From contig NC_057800.1 in NCBI RefSeq assembly GCF_018294505.1, positions 476,904,530 through 476,968,529 of the forward strand: DNA of 64,000 nt, written 5' to 3'. The translations under genes were made by a program, and so were the position numbers. The notes beneath the pieces were generated by a model, which was not told the origin of the DNA, ran no database searches, and saw only the letters and a program-made list of their open reading frames with translations. Positions 23,686-34,970 of the stretch are shown here, piece after piece; within the stretch, counting starts at the first letter, position 1, and every line of letters begins with the position of its first letter. Source of the DNA: Triticum aestivum (taxonomy: Eukaryota > Streptophyta > Magnoliopsida > Poales > Poaceae).

Positions 23686-24218
23686 TGTAACACCCCGGAT
23701 GTAACTTTCCCTATTTGTACTCCAACTCTTGCCGTTTCCGGCGTTAAGTTATATTCATTTCTCGGGTTCGGGTCTTTGTCTCCGTGTGTTGTTTTCGTTT
23801 TCATGCATCTCATATCATGTCATCATGTGCATTGCATTTGCATACGTGTTCATCTCATGCATTCGAGCATTTTCCCCGTTGTCCGTTTTGCATTCCGGTG
23901 CTTCGTTCTCCTCCGGTGGTCATTTCTAGCTTTCTTTCGTGTGTGGGGATTAAACATTTCCGGATTGGACCGAGACTTGTCATGCGGCCTTGTTTTACTA
24001 TCGGTAGACCGCCTGTCAAGTTTCGTATCATTTGGACTTCGTTTGATACTCCAACGGTTAACCGAGGGACCGAAAAGGCCTCGTGTGTGTTGCAGCCCAA
24101 CACCCCTCCAATTTGGCCCAAAACCCACCAAACTCTGCTCCATGTCCTAGAGCGTTCGATCACGATCGCGTGGCCGAAAACCGCACCTCATTTGGACTCT
24201 CCTAGCTCCACTTATGCC

Positions 24219-24227
24219 TATAAATAG
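24219..24227 (+). promoter_or_regulatory. TATA box of the 4.38-kb solo LTR
   Basis: TATAAATAG, followed by a C run and, about 35 bp on, GAAACCCTAG-type sequence common near transcript starts of plant retroelements. Likely promoter. Confidence 0.6.
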
Positions 24228-24344
24228 CCCCCCCCCCCGTTTTCGGATCTCTCTCCTATTCCCGAAACCCTAGTCTAAAAAAACGAATCCCGCCGCCGCC
24301 GGACGTATCCGCGCCAGACCGGACGCGTCCGCCGCCGCGCCCAG

Positions 24345-24712
24345 NNNNNNNNNNNNNNNNNNNNNNNNNNNNNNNNNNNNNNNNNNNNNNNNNNNNNNNN
24401 NNNNNNNNNNNNNNNNNNNNNNNNNNNNNNNNNNNNNNNNNNNNNNNNNNNNNNNNNNNNNNNNNNNNNNNNNNNNNNNNNNNNNNNNNNNNNNNNNNNN
24501 NNNNNNNNNNNNNNNNNNNNNNNNNNNNNNNNNNNNNNNNNNNNNNNNNNNNNNNNNNNNNNNNNNNNNNNNNNNNNNNNNNNNNNNNNNNNNNNNNNNN
24601 NNNNNNNNNNNNNNNNNNNNNNNNNNNNNNNNNNNNNNNNNNNNNNNNNNNNNNNNNNNNNNNNNNNNNNNNNNNNNNNNNNNNNNNNNNNNNNNNNNNN
24701 NNNNNNNNNNNN
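24345..24712. other. Assembly gap (368 N)
   Basis: A run of N flanked by CCG-rich sequence, inside the solo LTR. True length unknown. Frames reported across it are meaningless. Confidence 0.99.
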
Positions 24713-26404
24713 GGCCGGCCGCCCAAGCCCGACGCCGCCGCCTCGCCGCCCGCGGTCGCCGCCTCCTCCACCAGCGTCCTCCTGTCTCCTTCCCCCGGCC
24801 TCTCCTTCCCCGCGGCAAGTCCGGCTACGAAACTCCGGCGAGCTCCTGTTCCAGTGAACCTCGATCCGCGTGCATGATCTGGATCTCAGATCCAAAATTC
24901 CTCTTGGTTGACTTTTTCGTCTCTAACCCTAATTTTTCGAGTATACTTTGACCTACCGTAACTTTTGCGTGCGTAGCTCCGATTTGGACATATAGTATAT
25001 CAAAATGTTCGCCTCGACGAGTACATCATTTCATTCCATTGCATCATTTTCATTTGAGCTCATCTTGGTGCCAGAAATGATGTTAGAAGGAGCCTTCGTG
25101 AGTTAATTGTCAGATCTGCTAGTTCATCTTAGACTTTTGTCATTTTTGCCATGATTATTGTGTGCATGCTATGCCTGTGAGTCCTTCATATGTTTTGTTA
25201 AGCATTTTGTCTTCTTTCCAGAGGTGCAACCAATGCATTTTTAGTATGTATGTGGTGACTTGTGCAAGCTTGCAAAGTGAGGCACCCGGTAAATCTGTTT
25301 TCAGAGACTTAGTTAATTTCACTAAGTCTGGGATTATTTAGTTCATGATGCCATATGTTCAGCTTGTTTCCTAGTGATCCGTGCCTCTTTTGAGGATGAT
25401 CAGTAAAGGAGTTTTGTTAATCATGTTATGCTTTATCCATCCATGTCTTTGTTTGCAATTATGGAGCACCCTAGCTTGAGTCAATGGAGATCTACTTTTG
25501 CTTCGTTGTGAATCTGGGCAGATCGTCAACTAGTTTGCGATTTTGCCGATGCTATTGTAGTTGATCCGTGCATGCTATGCCATTGTTCTTGCCATTTCTA
25601 GCTAGCATTTTGTGCCTTCTTAATGGATGTGTGCTTTCCTTGCCATGACTTGCACCGTAGTGAGTGCATCAAGCTCGTTTACATGCCTTCGTGAGTTATA
25701 TTTCAGCATGTCTCAGTTTTCACCAAGTCTGAAAACTGATTGTGTTTTAGCTATGTTCGTGTGCCCGTTAGTATATTTTGTGATCCCTTTTGGCCCCAGG
25801 TCACTTTGGGACTTTTGTTAAGCTTGTTGAGTAGCTCTATGCCATGTTCTTACTTGTCTTAATCAGGTCATGTATCATGTTGTTTTGCTGCTCCGAAGAG
25901 GACTTCGTGATCTGAAATTTCAGACGAGTGTTAATTTCACTAAGTCTGAGATCTGTTTTGCATTTGCGTTTTTGCCATGCTAGTTTGAACCTCATAATGG
26001 ATGAATTGGCCGTGGCTCAGTGCTAGTCTTTTGTTAAGCATCTTGTGTGAATCCCTGCCATGTATTTTGTTGTCATGTTTGGTGGCTGTAGCATGTTCAT
26101 TTTGTTGTATTTAGATGCCTACTTGCTGTAAATCGCAGACCGGTGTCATTCTTAAAACGCTTGCCATTTCCAAACCGTAACTCCGATTCCGATGATCTTT
26201 ATATCGTTTTCAAGCGATTTCATCTCATCTTTCCAATGGCACCCTTGGAATTCTAAGTTGAGGCCAGGTTCATGCATTTCCTGTCATATCTTGCATTTTG
26301 CATCCCGCATCGTATCCCGCATAGCATACCATCTTTGCATCTTATTGTTTGAGCTTGCACGTGGTTGATTGTATCCTTGTTGCTTGTTTGTCTTGTTTGG
26401 GTAG

Positions 26405-26482
26405 AGCCGGGAGACGAGTTCGCTACCGAGGAGCCCGTTGAGTTTGCTTGTGAGGATCCAGTCAACTCTGACAACTGTGCAG
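26405..26482 (+). other. Exon-like segment A inside the 4.38-kb solo LTR
   Basis: Follows CTTGTTTGGGTAG and ends TGTGCAG before GCAAGATG, an AG|GCAAG donor. With 2 nt carried in and 1 nt out, it encodes 25 open codons beginning PGDEFATEEP, strongly acidic. The phase fits segment B at 27691. Another possible acceptor (GTTGCAG) lies at 26664, so alternative joins exist. Confidence 0.35.
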
Positions 26483-27690
26483 GCAAGATGATCATACCCT
26501 CGAAATCACTACTATCTTTGCTATGCCAATGCTACGATGCCTACCTTTTGATTGTCAGCCTCCCAATTGCCATGTTGAAACTCTAACCCACCATGTCCTA
26601 GCAAACCGTTGATTGGCTATGTTATCGCTTTGCTCAGCCCCTCTTATAGCGTTGCTAGTTGCAGGTGAAGATTGGAGGCCGTTCCTTGTTGGAACATTTA
26701 TTTACTTGTTGGGATATCATTATATTGCTATGTTATCTTAAGGCATCTATATACTTGGTAAAGGGTGGAAGGCTCGGCCTCTCGCCTAGTGTTTTGTTCC
26801 ACTCTTGCCGCCCTAGTTTCTGTCATATCGGTGTTATGTTCCCGGATTTTGCGTTCCTTACGCGGTTGGGTTATAATGGGAACCCCTTGATATTTCTCCT
26901 TGATTAAAGCTTGTCCAGTAATGCCCAACCTTGGTTTTACCATTTGACACCTAGCCTTTTCTTTCCCTTGGGTTCTGCAGACTCAAGGGTCATCTTATTT
27001 TAACCCCCCCGGGGCCAGTGCTCCTCTGAGTGTTGGTCCAAACCGTCAGCCGCCGGTGGCTACCAGGGGCAACTCTAGGCTGGCCTACCGGAAGTTTGGA
27101 CAATCTGAGTGTGCCGTGAGAAAGAGATATGTGCAGCTCCTATCGGGATTTGTCGGCACATTCGGGCGGTGTTGCTGGTCTTGTTTTAGCCTGTCGAAGT
27201 GTCTTGAGTTACCGAGATACCGAGTCTGATCGGAACGTCTTGGGAGGAGGTCCATTCCTTCGTTGACCGTGAGAGCTTGTCATGGGCTAAGTTTGGACTC
27301 CCCTGCAGGGATTGAACTTTCGAAAGCCGTGCCCGCGGTTATGGGCAGATGGGAATTTGTTAATGTCCGGTTGTAGATAACTTGAACCTTATTTAATTAA
27401 AATGAATCAACTGAGTGTGTTGCCGTGATGGCCTCTTCTCAGCGGAGTCCGGGAAGTGGACACGGTGTTGGAGTTATGCTTGCGCAGGTTGCTCTCTAGC
27501 TTCTCGCTCGTGCTTTGCCTCCTCTTCTCGTTCTCTTTTGTGAATAAGTTAGCCACCATACTTGCTAGTCGCTTGCTGCAGCTCCACATATTTTTTCCTT
27601 ACCCTTCCTATTATCTTAAATAGTCTTGATCATGAGGGTGCGAGATTGCTGAGTCCCTGTGGCTCACAGATACTATAACTCCAGATGCAG

Positions 27691-27788
27691 GTCCAAGTGA
27701 ATCCGCTCCAGGTGACGATTACGAGCTCAAGTGGGAGTTCGACGAGGACTCTCAGCGTTACTACGTTTCCTTTCTCGATGATCAGTAG
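27691..27788 (+). other. Exon-like segment B inside the 4.38-kb solo LTR, with stop
   Basis: Follows CCAGATGCAG. In the phase set by segment A it encodes 31 codons including GDDYELKWEFDEDSQRYY and ends FLDDQ then TAG. The same arrangement (acidic, Tyr-containing, short, ending in a stop) is present in the other large LTR at 11078-11133. Confidence 0.35.
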
Positions 27789-28065
27789 TGGTGCCCAGTT
27801 GGGGGTGATTGGGACCGTTGTCGCATGTTGGGTTTTCTTCTATTTTGGCGCCGTAGTCGGGCCATGAGTGTTTGGATGATGTATGTTATTTATGTACTCT
27901 GATGTGACATGGCGAGTGTAAGCCAACTGTGTTCTCCCCTTTATTATTCATATTACATGGGATGTTGTGAAGATTAGCTAACTTGCGACATATGCCTTCA
28001 ATGCGATTATGCCTCTAAGTCGTGCCTCGACACGTGGGAGCTATAGTCGCATAGAGGGTGTTACA

Positions 28066-29290
28066 CCTCTCCACGTACAGTACTCTTCTGATGGAAGTCA
28101 TTCCTTGACCATGTTGACCACGCCGCACCGAGAGCACCACGGCGGTGGACGACGGCGAGCGGTGAGGCCTAGGAAGGGGATGGCGTGGAGCCGGGCAAGA
28201 CGCGGCAGTGGAAGCCCACGCGGAGAGGAGTACGAGGGTTCACTGGTTCGGCTGCGGTGTGAGGCTGCCGTCGCTGCAGGGCCTAGCTAGCGGTGGGAAT
28301 AGTAGGGGCGGTGAGGCCTCCATGGCAGCACAGCCGGCCACGGGAGGCAGGAGCATGCGGCACGACCGTCGCTGCTTTGGGCGGCTGGAGCAAGAAGACC
28401 AGAGGTTGAAGAAGCACTACGGCCGTTGGATGGACATCGTACGGTCACTGGAGCTAGAATAGTTCATATTGACTAAGTTGACAAAGCACTCCGTCCCCTT
28501 CAACTTAGTAGGCCCACAAGTCAGCCTCCCACCAAGGTGGGTCCCAACTAGCAGGGAGAGTATTCATTTTTTTGTGCGTAATAAGGAGGCACTTTCGGTG
28601 GGTCCGAGCTGACAGCGGGGGGAACGTTTTTTCGCGAAATACGGTGGCCCGTCCGGTGGGTCCCAGCAGTCAGGGGGAAACATTTTTCGCCAAATATGAT
28701 GGCCCGTCTAGTGGGTCCCTGCTATCAGGTGGAGGAATAATTATTTTCCGTGTAATAGGGAGACACTTCCTTGTGGCTGCCGTGGACTCAGCTGTCAGCC
28801 TCTCCACATACAGTACTCTTCCGATGGAAGTTGTTCCTTGACCATGTTGACCACGCCGCGCCGAGAGCACCAGGGCGGTGGACGACGGCGAGCGGCGAGG
28901 CCTAGGAAGGGGACGACGCGGAGCCGGGGAAGACGCGGCAGTGGAAGCCCGCACGGAGAGTAGTACGAGGGTTCACTGGCTCGGCTGCGGTGTGAGGCTG
29001 CCATCGCCGCAGAATAACAGGGGGTGTGGGTGAGTGGAGGGATGGCCTAGCTAGCGGTGGGAGCAGTAGGGGGCAGTGAGGCCTCCGCGGCAGCACAGCC
29101 GGCCACGGGAGGCAGGAGCAGGCGGCACGACTGGCACTGCTTTGGGCGGCTAGAGCAAGAAGACCAGAGGTTGAAGAAGCACTATGGCCGTTAGATGGAC
29201 ATCATACGGTCACTGCAGCTAGAATCGTTCATATTGGCTAAGTTGACAAAGCCCTTGGTACGCGTCAACTTAGTAGGCCCACAGGTCAGC
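28066..29290 (+). repeat. Tandem duplication flanking the solo LTR
   Basis: 28066-28527 and about 28807-29288 are diverged copies, each with GACGACGGCGAGCGGCGAGG, CGGCCACGGGAGGCAGGAGC and AAGAAGACCAGAGGTTGAAG. The left parts (23470-23685 and 28600-28806) also match. The second copy lacks the solo LTR. No credible gene; ORFs of 84-94 codons are not conserved between the copies. Confidence 0.85.
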
Positions 29291-31400
29291 TTCCGAAACG
29301 GCGCCCCCTAGATGTTAGGGGGAGGAATCATTTTTTGGGCGGGTGAAGCTAGAATATCCAAGATTGTAGAAGAAGCACAGCAGCCGTTGGATGGACATCC
29401 AACGTCCACTGCTGCTAGAACCATGTGTTGACTATAATAAGTTGACAAAGCCTTGCATACGCGTCAACTTCTTTTTTTAGGGGACGCGTCAACTTAGTAG
29501 GCCCACAAGTATGTGGCAGAGAACTTATAGCCCATTTGCGATTTGTAAGAATGTACAGCCCATTTTTGAATTCTAATGGAATTTACTACAGCCCATTTAC
29601 AGTTTGTTAAAAGTACATCCCATTTTCTAGCTAGGACAACAATTAATAATTTCAACCAATTGTTCAAGATAGAATTCAATAAAATTTCCCACATATTGAT
29701 GGGATCCAAAATATTTTTATCCCGAAATTTCTAGTCAGATTAAATATAAATTTGTATTACGTAAAAATCCAATGAAACATTGCGCGCGCAACAATTAAAA
29801 ATTAAGATTTTCAAAATCCATAAATAATATTTTATAAACTAATTTCGCGCTTGGTGCATTTTTTTATAGTTACTACCCAGTTTTTATAATTACATCCAAT
29901 TTATTATTTTTTAAAGCCCATTTTCCTGTTAAACCTAATGCATCCCTCGTAGGAAAGTTTTGAAGCCCAGCGGGACAGAGAATAACAAGTTGACCTTGTC
30001 AGGGTATTCCTCAAAAAACGTATAGCTAGGCTAGCCATTTTCATCTTAAAAAAATTAATATCCGGGCTGGATATCTGTCCTGGGCTAGACGGGCCACAGC
30101 CCACCCAGTTAATACCCTGCTCTCCTCTAAACAACAATGAAAACATCGCTAATAAAAACTCTGCAGTGCTCACGCCTCAAAAACACAAATACTGCTCGAG
30201 CTGCTAGGTCCCAGCTGTCGGCCGCACCTTGTGCAATTCACTCGTTTATATTGACTACATAGATTGACAATGGTGTGGGACCATGATGTCAGCAAACCAG
30301 GAGGAAGCAAAAAAAATATAGTTGTACATAATTAGGAGGCACTTGCGTACGTACGGCTATGGCCCTAGTGGGTCCCTACAGTCATCCAGTCAAAATAAAG
30401 TCATCTCCTAAATCCTCATGTGCATTGACCATGTTAACAATGCTCGGTGAGCGCAACAACTCGGAGGACGACGGAGAGGGCCTCGCAAGCCCTACGGATG
30501 ATCTGATACAGCGCCCGCTACTCATTTAGGAAGCTAGGATCATTGGACACCTTTGTGCACCTTTGAGAGACTGAGATGGCATGAAACGGTAAGGCTGCGC
30601 TTGGGAGCTCTGGTTTATTTCACACCTGTATTAAGATACAAGTGTAATTTACTCATCATCAGAAACAACGCGTAAAATACAGGCGTAATGAAATCGAGGG
30701 CCCGAGGTCTGTAAGTAAAACCGGTAGGTTATGCATGTAATTTGAGAGACCGGTGTATATTTTACTAGTCAAAATCGACCAACCAAGCGCTTCGCCCGAG
30801 ACCATCTGCTTTTATTTACAAGGGTCGGTTTTACAAGCGGTTTTGGTTGGAAAACGACGATCCAATCATGGCCTAAGATGATGAGTTGGTCAGAAGATCA
30901 TATGGTTTCACGTCTAACCTACCTGACTTGTCGTATAGGCTATGAATGAAACATAAGACGATGAACTTCTTAAGCACGGAAACAATAAAAGAGGATGATC
31001 TTCCTAACAAGCAAATCACTGGCATTAGATCAACATGCAAAACAATACGAAGCGCATTATTCTCAGGAGGCACGGTGAATAACTCGTGATGCCGCATGCC
31101 ACAACATTACAAGCTCAACTTTGCAATCAAACACAAGGCTTGGCATTACATAGACAATATTCAGAACAAACTCTTAAAATATCTTACATAAGTCAACATT
31201 CATGTGACTATGCATCTCAGCAGAGTAAATATTTACTTCTGAACTGAAGACAGGAATAGGAAAAAACAATCGACGTTGCTCACAGCAAAGGGTGTCCCAC
31301 TCAAAAATATCAAATGCATGTCTTCTGGCTAACATCAATGAGCAAAAATTGACAAGGTTTTCCAATTCCAATATATTAAACTAATGTCAACTCCACGTGA
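29291..31400 (+). other. CACTA interior, non-coding
   Basis: AT-rich sequence with repeated CAGCCCATTT (29530-29620), remnants of the CACTTAGTAGGCCCACA module and, at 30590-30880, a possible decayed DNA transposon with CTTGGGAGCTCTGG near one end. No supported gene. Confidence 0.5.
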
Positions 31401-31401
31401 T

Positions 31402-32205
31402 AGTCCGGTGGCTCAAGGTGACGACGAATGATTAGAGAACCATTCGATGTATTGTGCATGATGTGAAGTATTATGGAGGACACGGACCATCTGAACATTT
31501 TGTGCAGTTCCACTAAAATCAAGCTGAGCATCCCTGTGGATTTAGTATTTATATGCTGCCAGAAAACAAAGACACATCAGCACACACATGAATATTGGCC
31601 CCAGTGTCAACCCACGAATCGGTGGACTAACAAACTAAAAGTACGGTAAACAGATTACCATACCCAGATGCCCCATCATTGTTGCTTAGAGTGACATTGA
31701 CAGACTTGGAGTCCTGTCCTGGCTTCTTGGTACTTGTTTGGGCACTTGTTTGCCCAGTGTTCTTCCGAACCACAAGTAAAGTAGCCATCTCTCTTTTTGT
31801 CTTTCTTCTTACCCTTCTTAATGGCCGACGCTGGCAGCACCATTCAAACATATAGTCCGGTGGCTCAAGGTGACGATGAATGATTAGAGAACCATTCGAT
31901 GTATTGTGCATGATGAAGTATTATGGAGGACACAAACCATCTCGACATTTTGTGCAGTTCCACTAAAATCAAGCTGAGCATCCCTGTGGATATCGTATTT
32001 ATATGCTACAAGAAAACAAAGACACAACAGCACACACATGAATATTGGCCCCAGTGTCAACCCACCAATCTGTGGACTAACAAACTAAAAGTATGTTAAA
32101 CAGATTACCATACCCATATGCCCCATCATTGTTGCTTAGAATGACATTGGCAGATTTGGAGTCCTGGCCTGGCTTCCTGTACTTGTTTGGGCACTTTTTG
32201 CCCAG
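31402..32205 (-). repeat. Two tandem copies of a reverse-strand copia gag/protease fragment
   Basis: Direct copies start at about 31402 and 31853 with TAGTCCGGTGGCTCAAGGTG. On the minus strand each reads a piece of a Ty1/copia polyprotein: a knuckle-like TCGSEEHWANKCPN (first copy, near 31750-31800) and a protease-type WVDTGANIHVCA (near 31570-31620, and about 31998-32070 in the second). Both are broken by frameshifts. The copies are highly similar by eye; the second is shorter at its right end. Confidence 0.7.
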
Positions 32206-34400
32206 TGCACTCCACGTGTTGTACAGTTTCCTATGCTCTCTGCAGACTAGTCATGTCACCAGCGTCTACTAATACTCTGTAAAGCTTCTCGATCATTCCT
32301 TGTGTAATGTAGCGCAAACAGTGACTGCTTCTTTCTGCAAAGTAGTAAGACCAACTAGACCCACTAATGCAACAGTTTGCCTTAGACACATTGGCTCCTT
32401 TTGTGCAGTTCAACTAAAATCAAAGTTGGAATAAAGCTGAGCTTTAATTTTGATATCCATGTAAGCAACAAAAGGTATAAGGGAAACAATTACTGAGAAA
32501 TAACGGTTGATGACTTGTACTCCCAGAAGAAAAACATCTACTGATCTACCTTATCTTAATGGGAAACAAAGCAGGAGAGTAGCAATTCTCAATTAGTGTG
32601 ATTCATTCATATTAACTGAGACATTATCTTAACAATGCCTTGTTTCAACATGTATAAAGAACGACAAAGTAGAAAAGTATCATTCCTAAAACAATGCGAC
32701 TGATTCATTTTAACAGAGACATTGTCTTAACAATACCTTGGTTAAACATATAGAAAGAACTACAAAGCAGGATAGCACCATTTGTAAAACACTGTAACTG
32801 ATATATAATAACAGAGACATTATCTGAACAATACATTTCTTAAACATGTACTCCGGCCGATCCCTAACAGAAATGGTACTCCCGCCGATCCCTAACAAGT
32901 GTTGCAGTTTTGAACTAAGATTCAGTAGTTAATTCTGAGGAAAGTCGGTACTAACCTTTCAAGGCCAAGATTTGAAACAACTCATGAGCAAGACCTGAGA
33001 GAGATCTCAACACATATATGGAAATCCGGTCTTATTTTGTGCAGTTCCACCAAAATTAAGCGAAGCAAAATGTCGCAATAGCAACAAGTTGAATAGATAT
33101 CCCTGTTTTAACAGAGGAAAAAAGGAGTCAATTACTGGCCAATAAAGTAGGATGAAACATGCGGCCACAAAAATGGTAATCCCGCCAATCCCTAACAAGT
33201 GTTGCAGTTTTGAAATAAGATTCAGTAGTTAATTCTGAGAGTGGCATTGCTTAATTTTACCAGCGGCATTAGATTAACAAAAAGCATAAACAGTTCTAGT
33301 GGAGAGTGGGCGCAACAACAACATGTGCTTCCATCTACTTATAAAGGGGGTGATGCAGAGTTTGTTGTAACAAAGCAACAAGCATAATGTCTGGCTTGGT
33401 CCCATTTTTGTACACTACTTAATGGGAAAAGATAGCAATACAATAGCTTCAATTCAACATGTATTTAAAATAGTACCAATACAAGTAGCACAACATCTCA
33501 AAACACACTGCACTATCATGTGGATGAAGGCAAGTACCAACCTTTCATGACACACACAAGACCACGTACGAATCTGCCAACACGAATAGGAAATGCAATC
33601 TCGTTTTGTGCAGTTACTCTGAAATCAAGTAAAGTCGCCAGTGTGACATTTAAGTTTGCTATAGCAACAAGTTGAATAGATATCCCTGATTTAACAGAGG
33701 CAAAAAAGGAAACAATTACTACCAATAAAGGAGGATGAAACATGCGGACACAAAAAGAAGCATCTACCTTATCTTGATGGAAAACAAAGTATAGGACAGT
33801 AGCATTTCTAAAACGGTTGCATTGATTCATATTAACAGAGAAATTCTCTTAAAATAGTTTAGTAGTTAATTCTGAGAGTGGCATTGCTTAAAATACAATA
33901 GCTTCAGTTCAACATTTATTTAAAATAGTACCAATACAAATAGCACAACATCTCAAAACACACTGCACGATCATGTGGATGGGACATGGGACATGCCAGC
34001 ACCATGTGCGTCCACATGTATAAACGGGTGATGCAGAGTATGTAGCCAAGCAGCATATCTATGTTGGTCCCATATTTGTTCTCTTTGAAACTTTTTCCGA
34101 TGTGAGGGCAGCAAATCTAGTCCTGCACAAACTACCCGACCCCCCAGTTTCTTTCCCTTTTCAACAAAGAGTTCGGTTCCTTACAGATGTGTGTACTGGG
34201 TTACCCCCTTTTCCCCTTTTTGACCAACAAAGCGGCTGGATAGCTAGTCTATACTACTTTCCCTCCCTCCTTTCCTCATTGAACCATGTCCTAGATTCAT
34301 GCTCCACCCCACCGCACCCTTCTTTCCTCTTTGAACCAAGACCTAGATTCGACTATAGAATCGAAAAAGATCAGCATGCAGCTAGAACAATGACGGTGTC
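32206..34400 (+). repeat. Anonymous duplicated block 1 of the CACTA interior
   Basis: Repeats of TTTTGTGCAGTT (near 32399, 33036, 33604), of CATTCATATTAACAGAGACATT (32600-32830, 33826) and of GCAACAAGTTGAATAGATAT (33084, 33665). No gene with recognisable domains. Confidence 0.6.
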
Positions 34401-34408
34401 AAAGAAAC

Positions 34409-34970
34409 TTATGCCTTAGGGTCGTCGGGATATGGCAAGGCGTGCGGCGGGAGGTCGGATCTGCCCACACTATGTACGGCAGCGAGGAAGAAGGGGTCGG
34501 TGGCCCTCCCGCACAGGCGCTGGGTGAAAGATAAAAGCGCAGCCGGCGGTGGAGTGCCTCCCTCGCCGAAGGCGATAGAGTGAACGCTCCAATTCCTCCC
34601 CTTCCTGGTGCGACGGGATCCGGACACCTCCTTCGCCAGCTGTGAGGGGTTTGAGAGAGACAGAGGCCACAACGTAGTCTTGTTTAGATCTGGTGAAGAG
34701 GGTGAGAGACAGTGAATATAGCAAACCCTAGCAAAGGAACGCTGAGCCTCCGGCGTGTGTGTGTGTGTGTATATATATATACATATATATATAGTGCGGC
34801 GAGAGTGTGGAGAGTGCAAACCCTAGCGAACAAGCGCTGAGGCTCTAGCTTATATATGTACTGTAGTACGGATTGAGCTCCGGTGCCTTAACTGCACCTT
34901 CTTTTGGCTGTATGATAGGTGGGCCAGCCACATTTTGGGCCCACCTGTCATAAACCCAAAGGCAGGTGCA
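34409..34970 (-). repeat. GC-rich module with TATA-like upstream region (block 1 copy)
   Basis: A GC-rich segment (34430-34640) with GGTCGGATCTGCCCACAC, similar to segments at 36460-36660 and 42180-42400. A (GT)n(TA)n run at 34753-34792 follows. On the minus strand a 136-codon frame covers it, but its sequence is not conserved in the other copies, so I do not call a gene. A 78-bp imperfect hairpin (34893-34970), pairing TGCACCTTCTTTTGG with CCAAAGGCAGGTGCA, lies at the edge. Confidence 0.5.

Larger units (their letters stand above)
23686..28065 (+). mobile_element. Tekay-like solo LTR (4.38 kb), TSD CCTCT
   Basis: Begins TGTAACACCCCGGATG and ends GAGGGTGTTACA. CCTCT is present at 23681-23685 and 28066-28070. 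There is no interior or second LTR. An N gap covers 24345-24712 in a GC-rich part. The layout parallels the 7810-11972 LTR: promoter region, GC-rich block, T-rich intron-like DNA, then two small exon-like segments. The unoccupied site is preserved in a duplicate at about 28790-28812, which independently confirms both boundaries. Confidence 0.92.
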
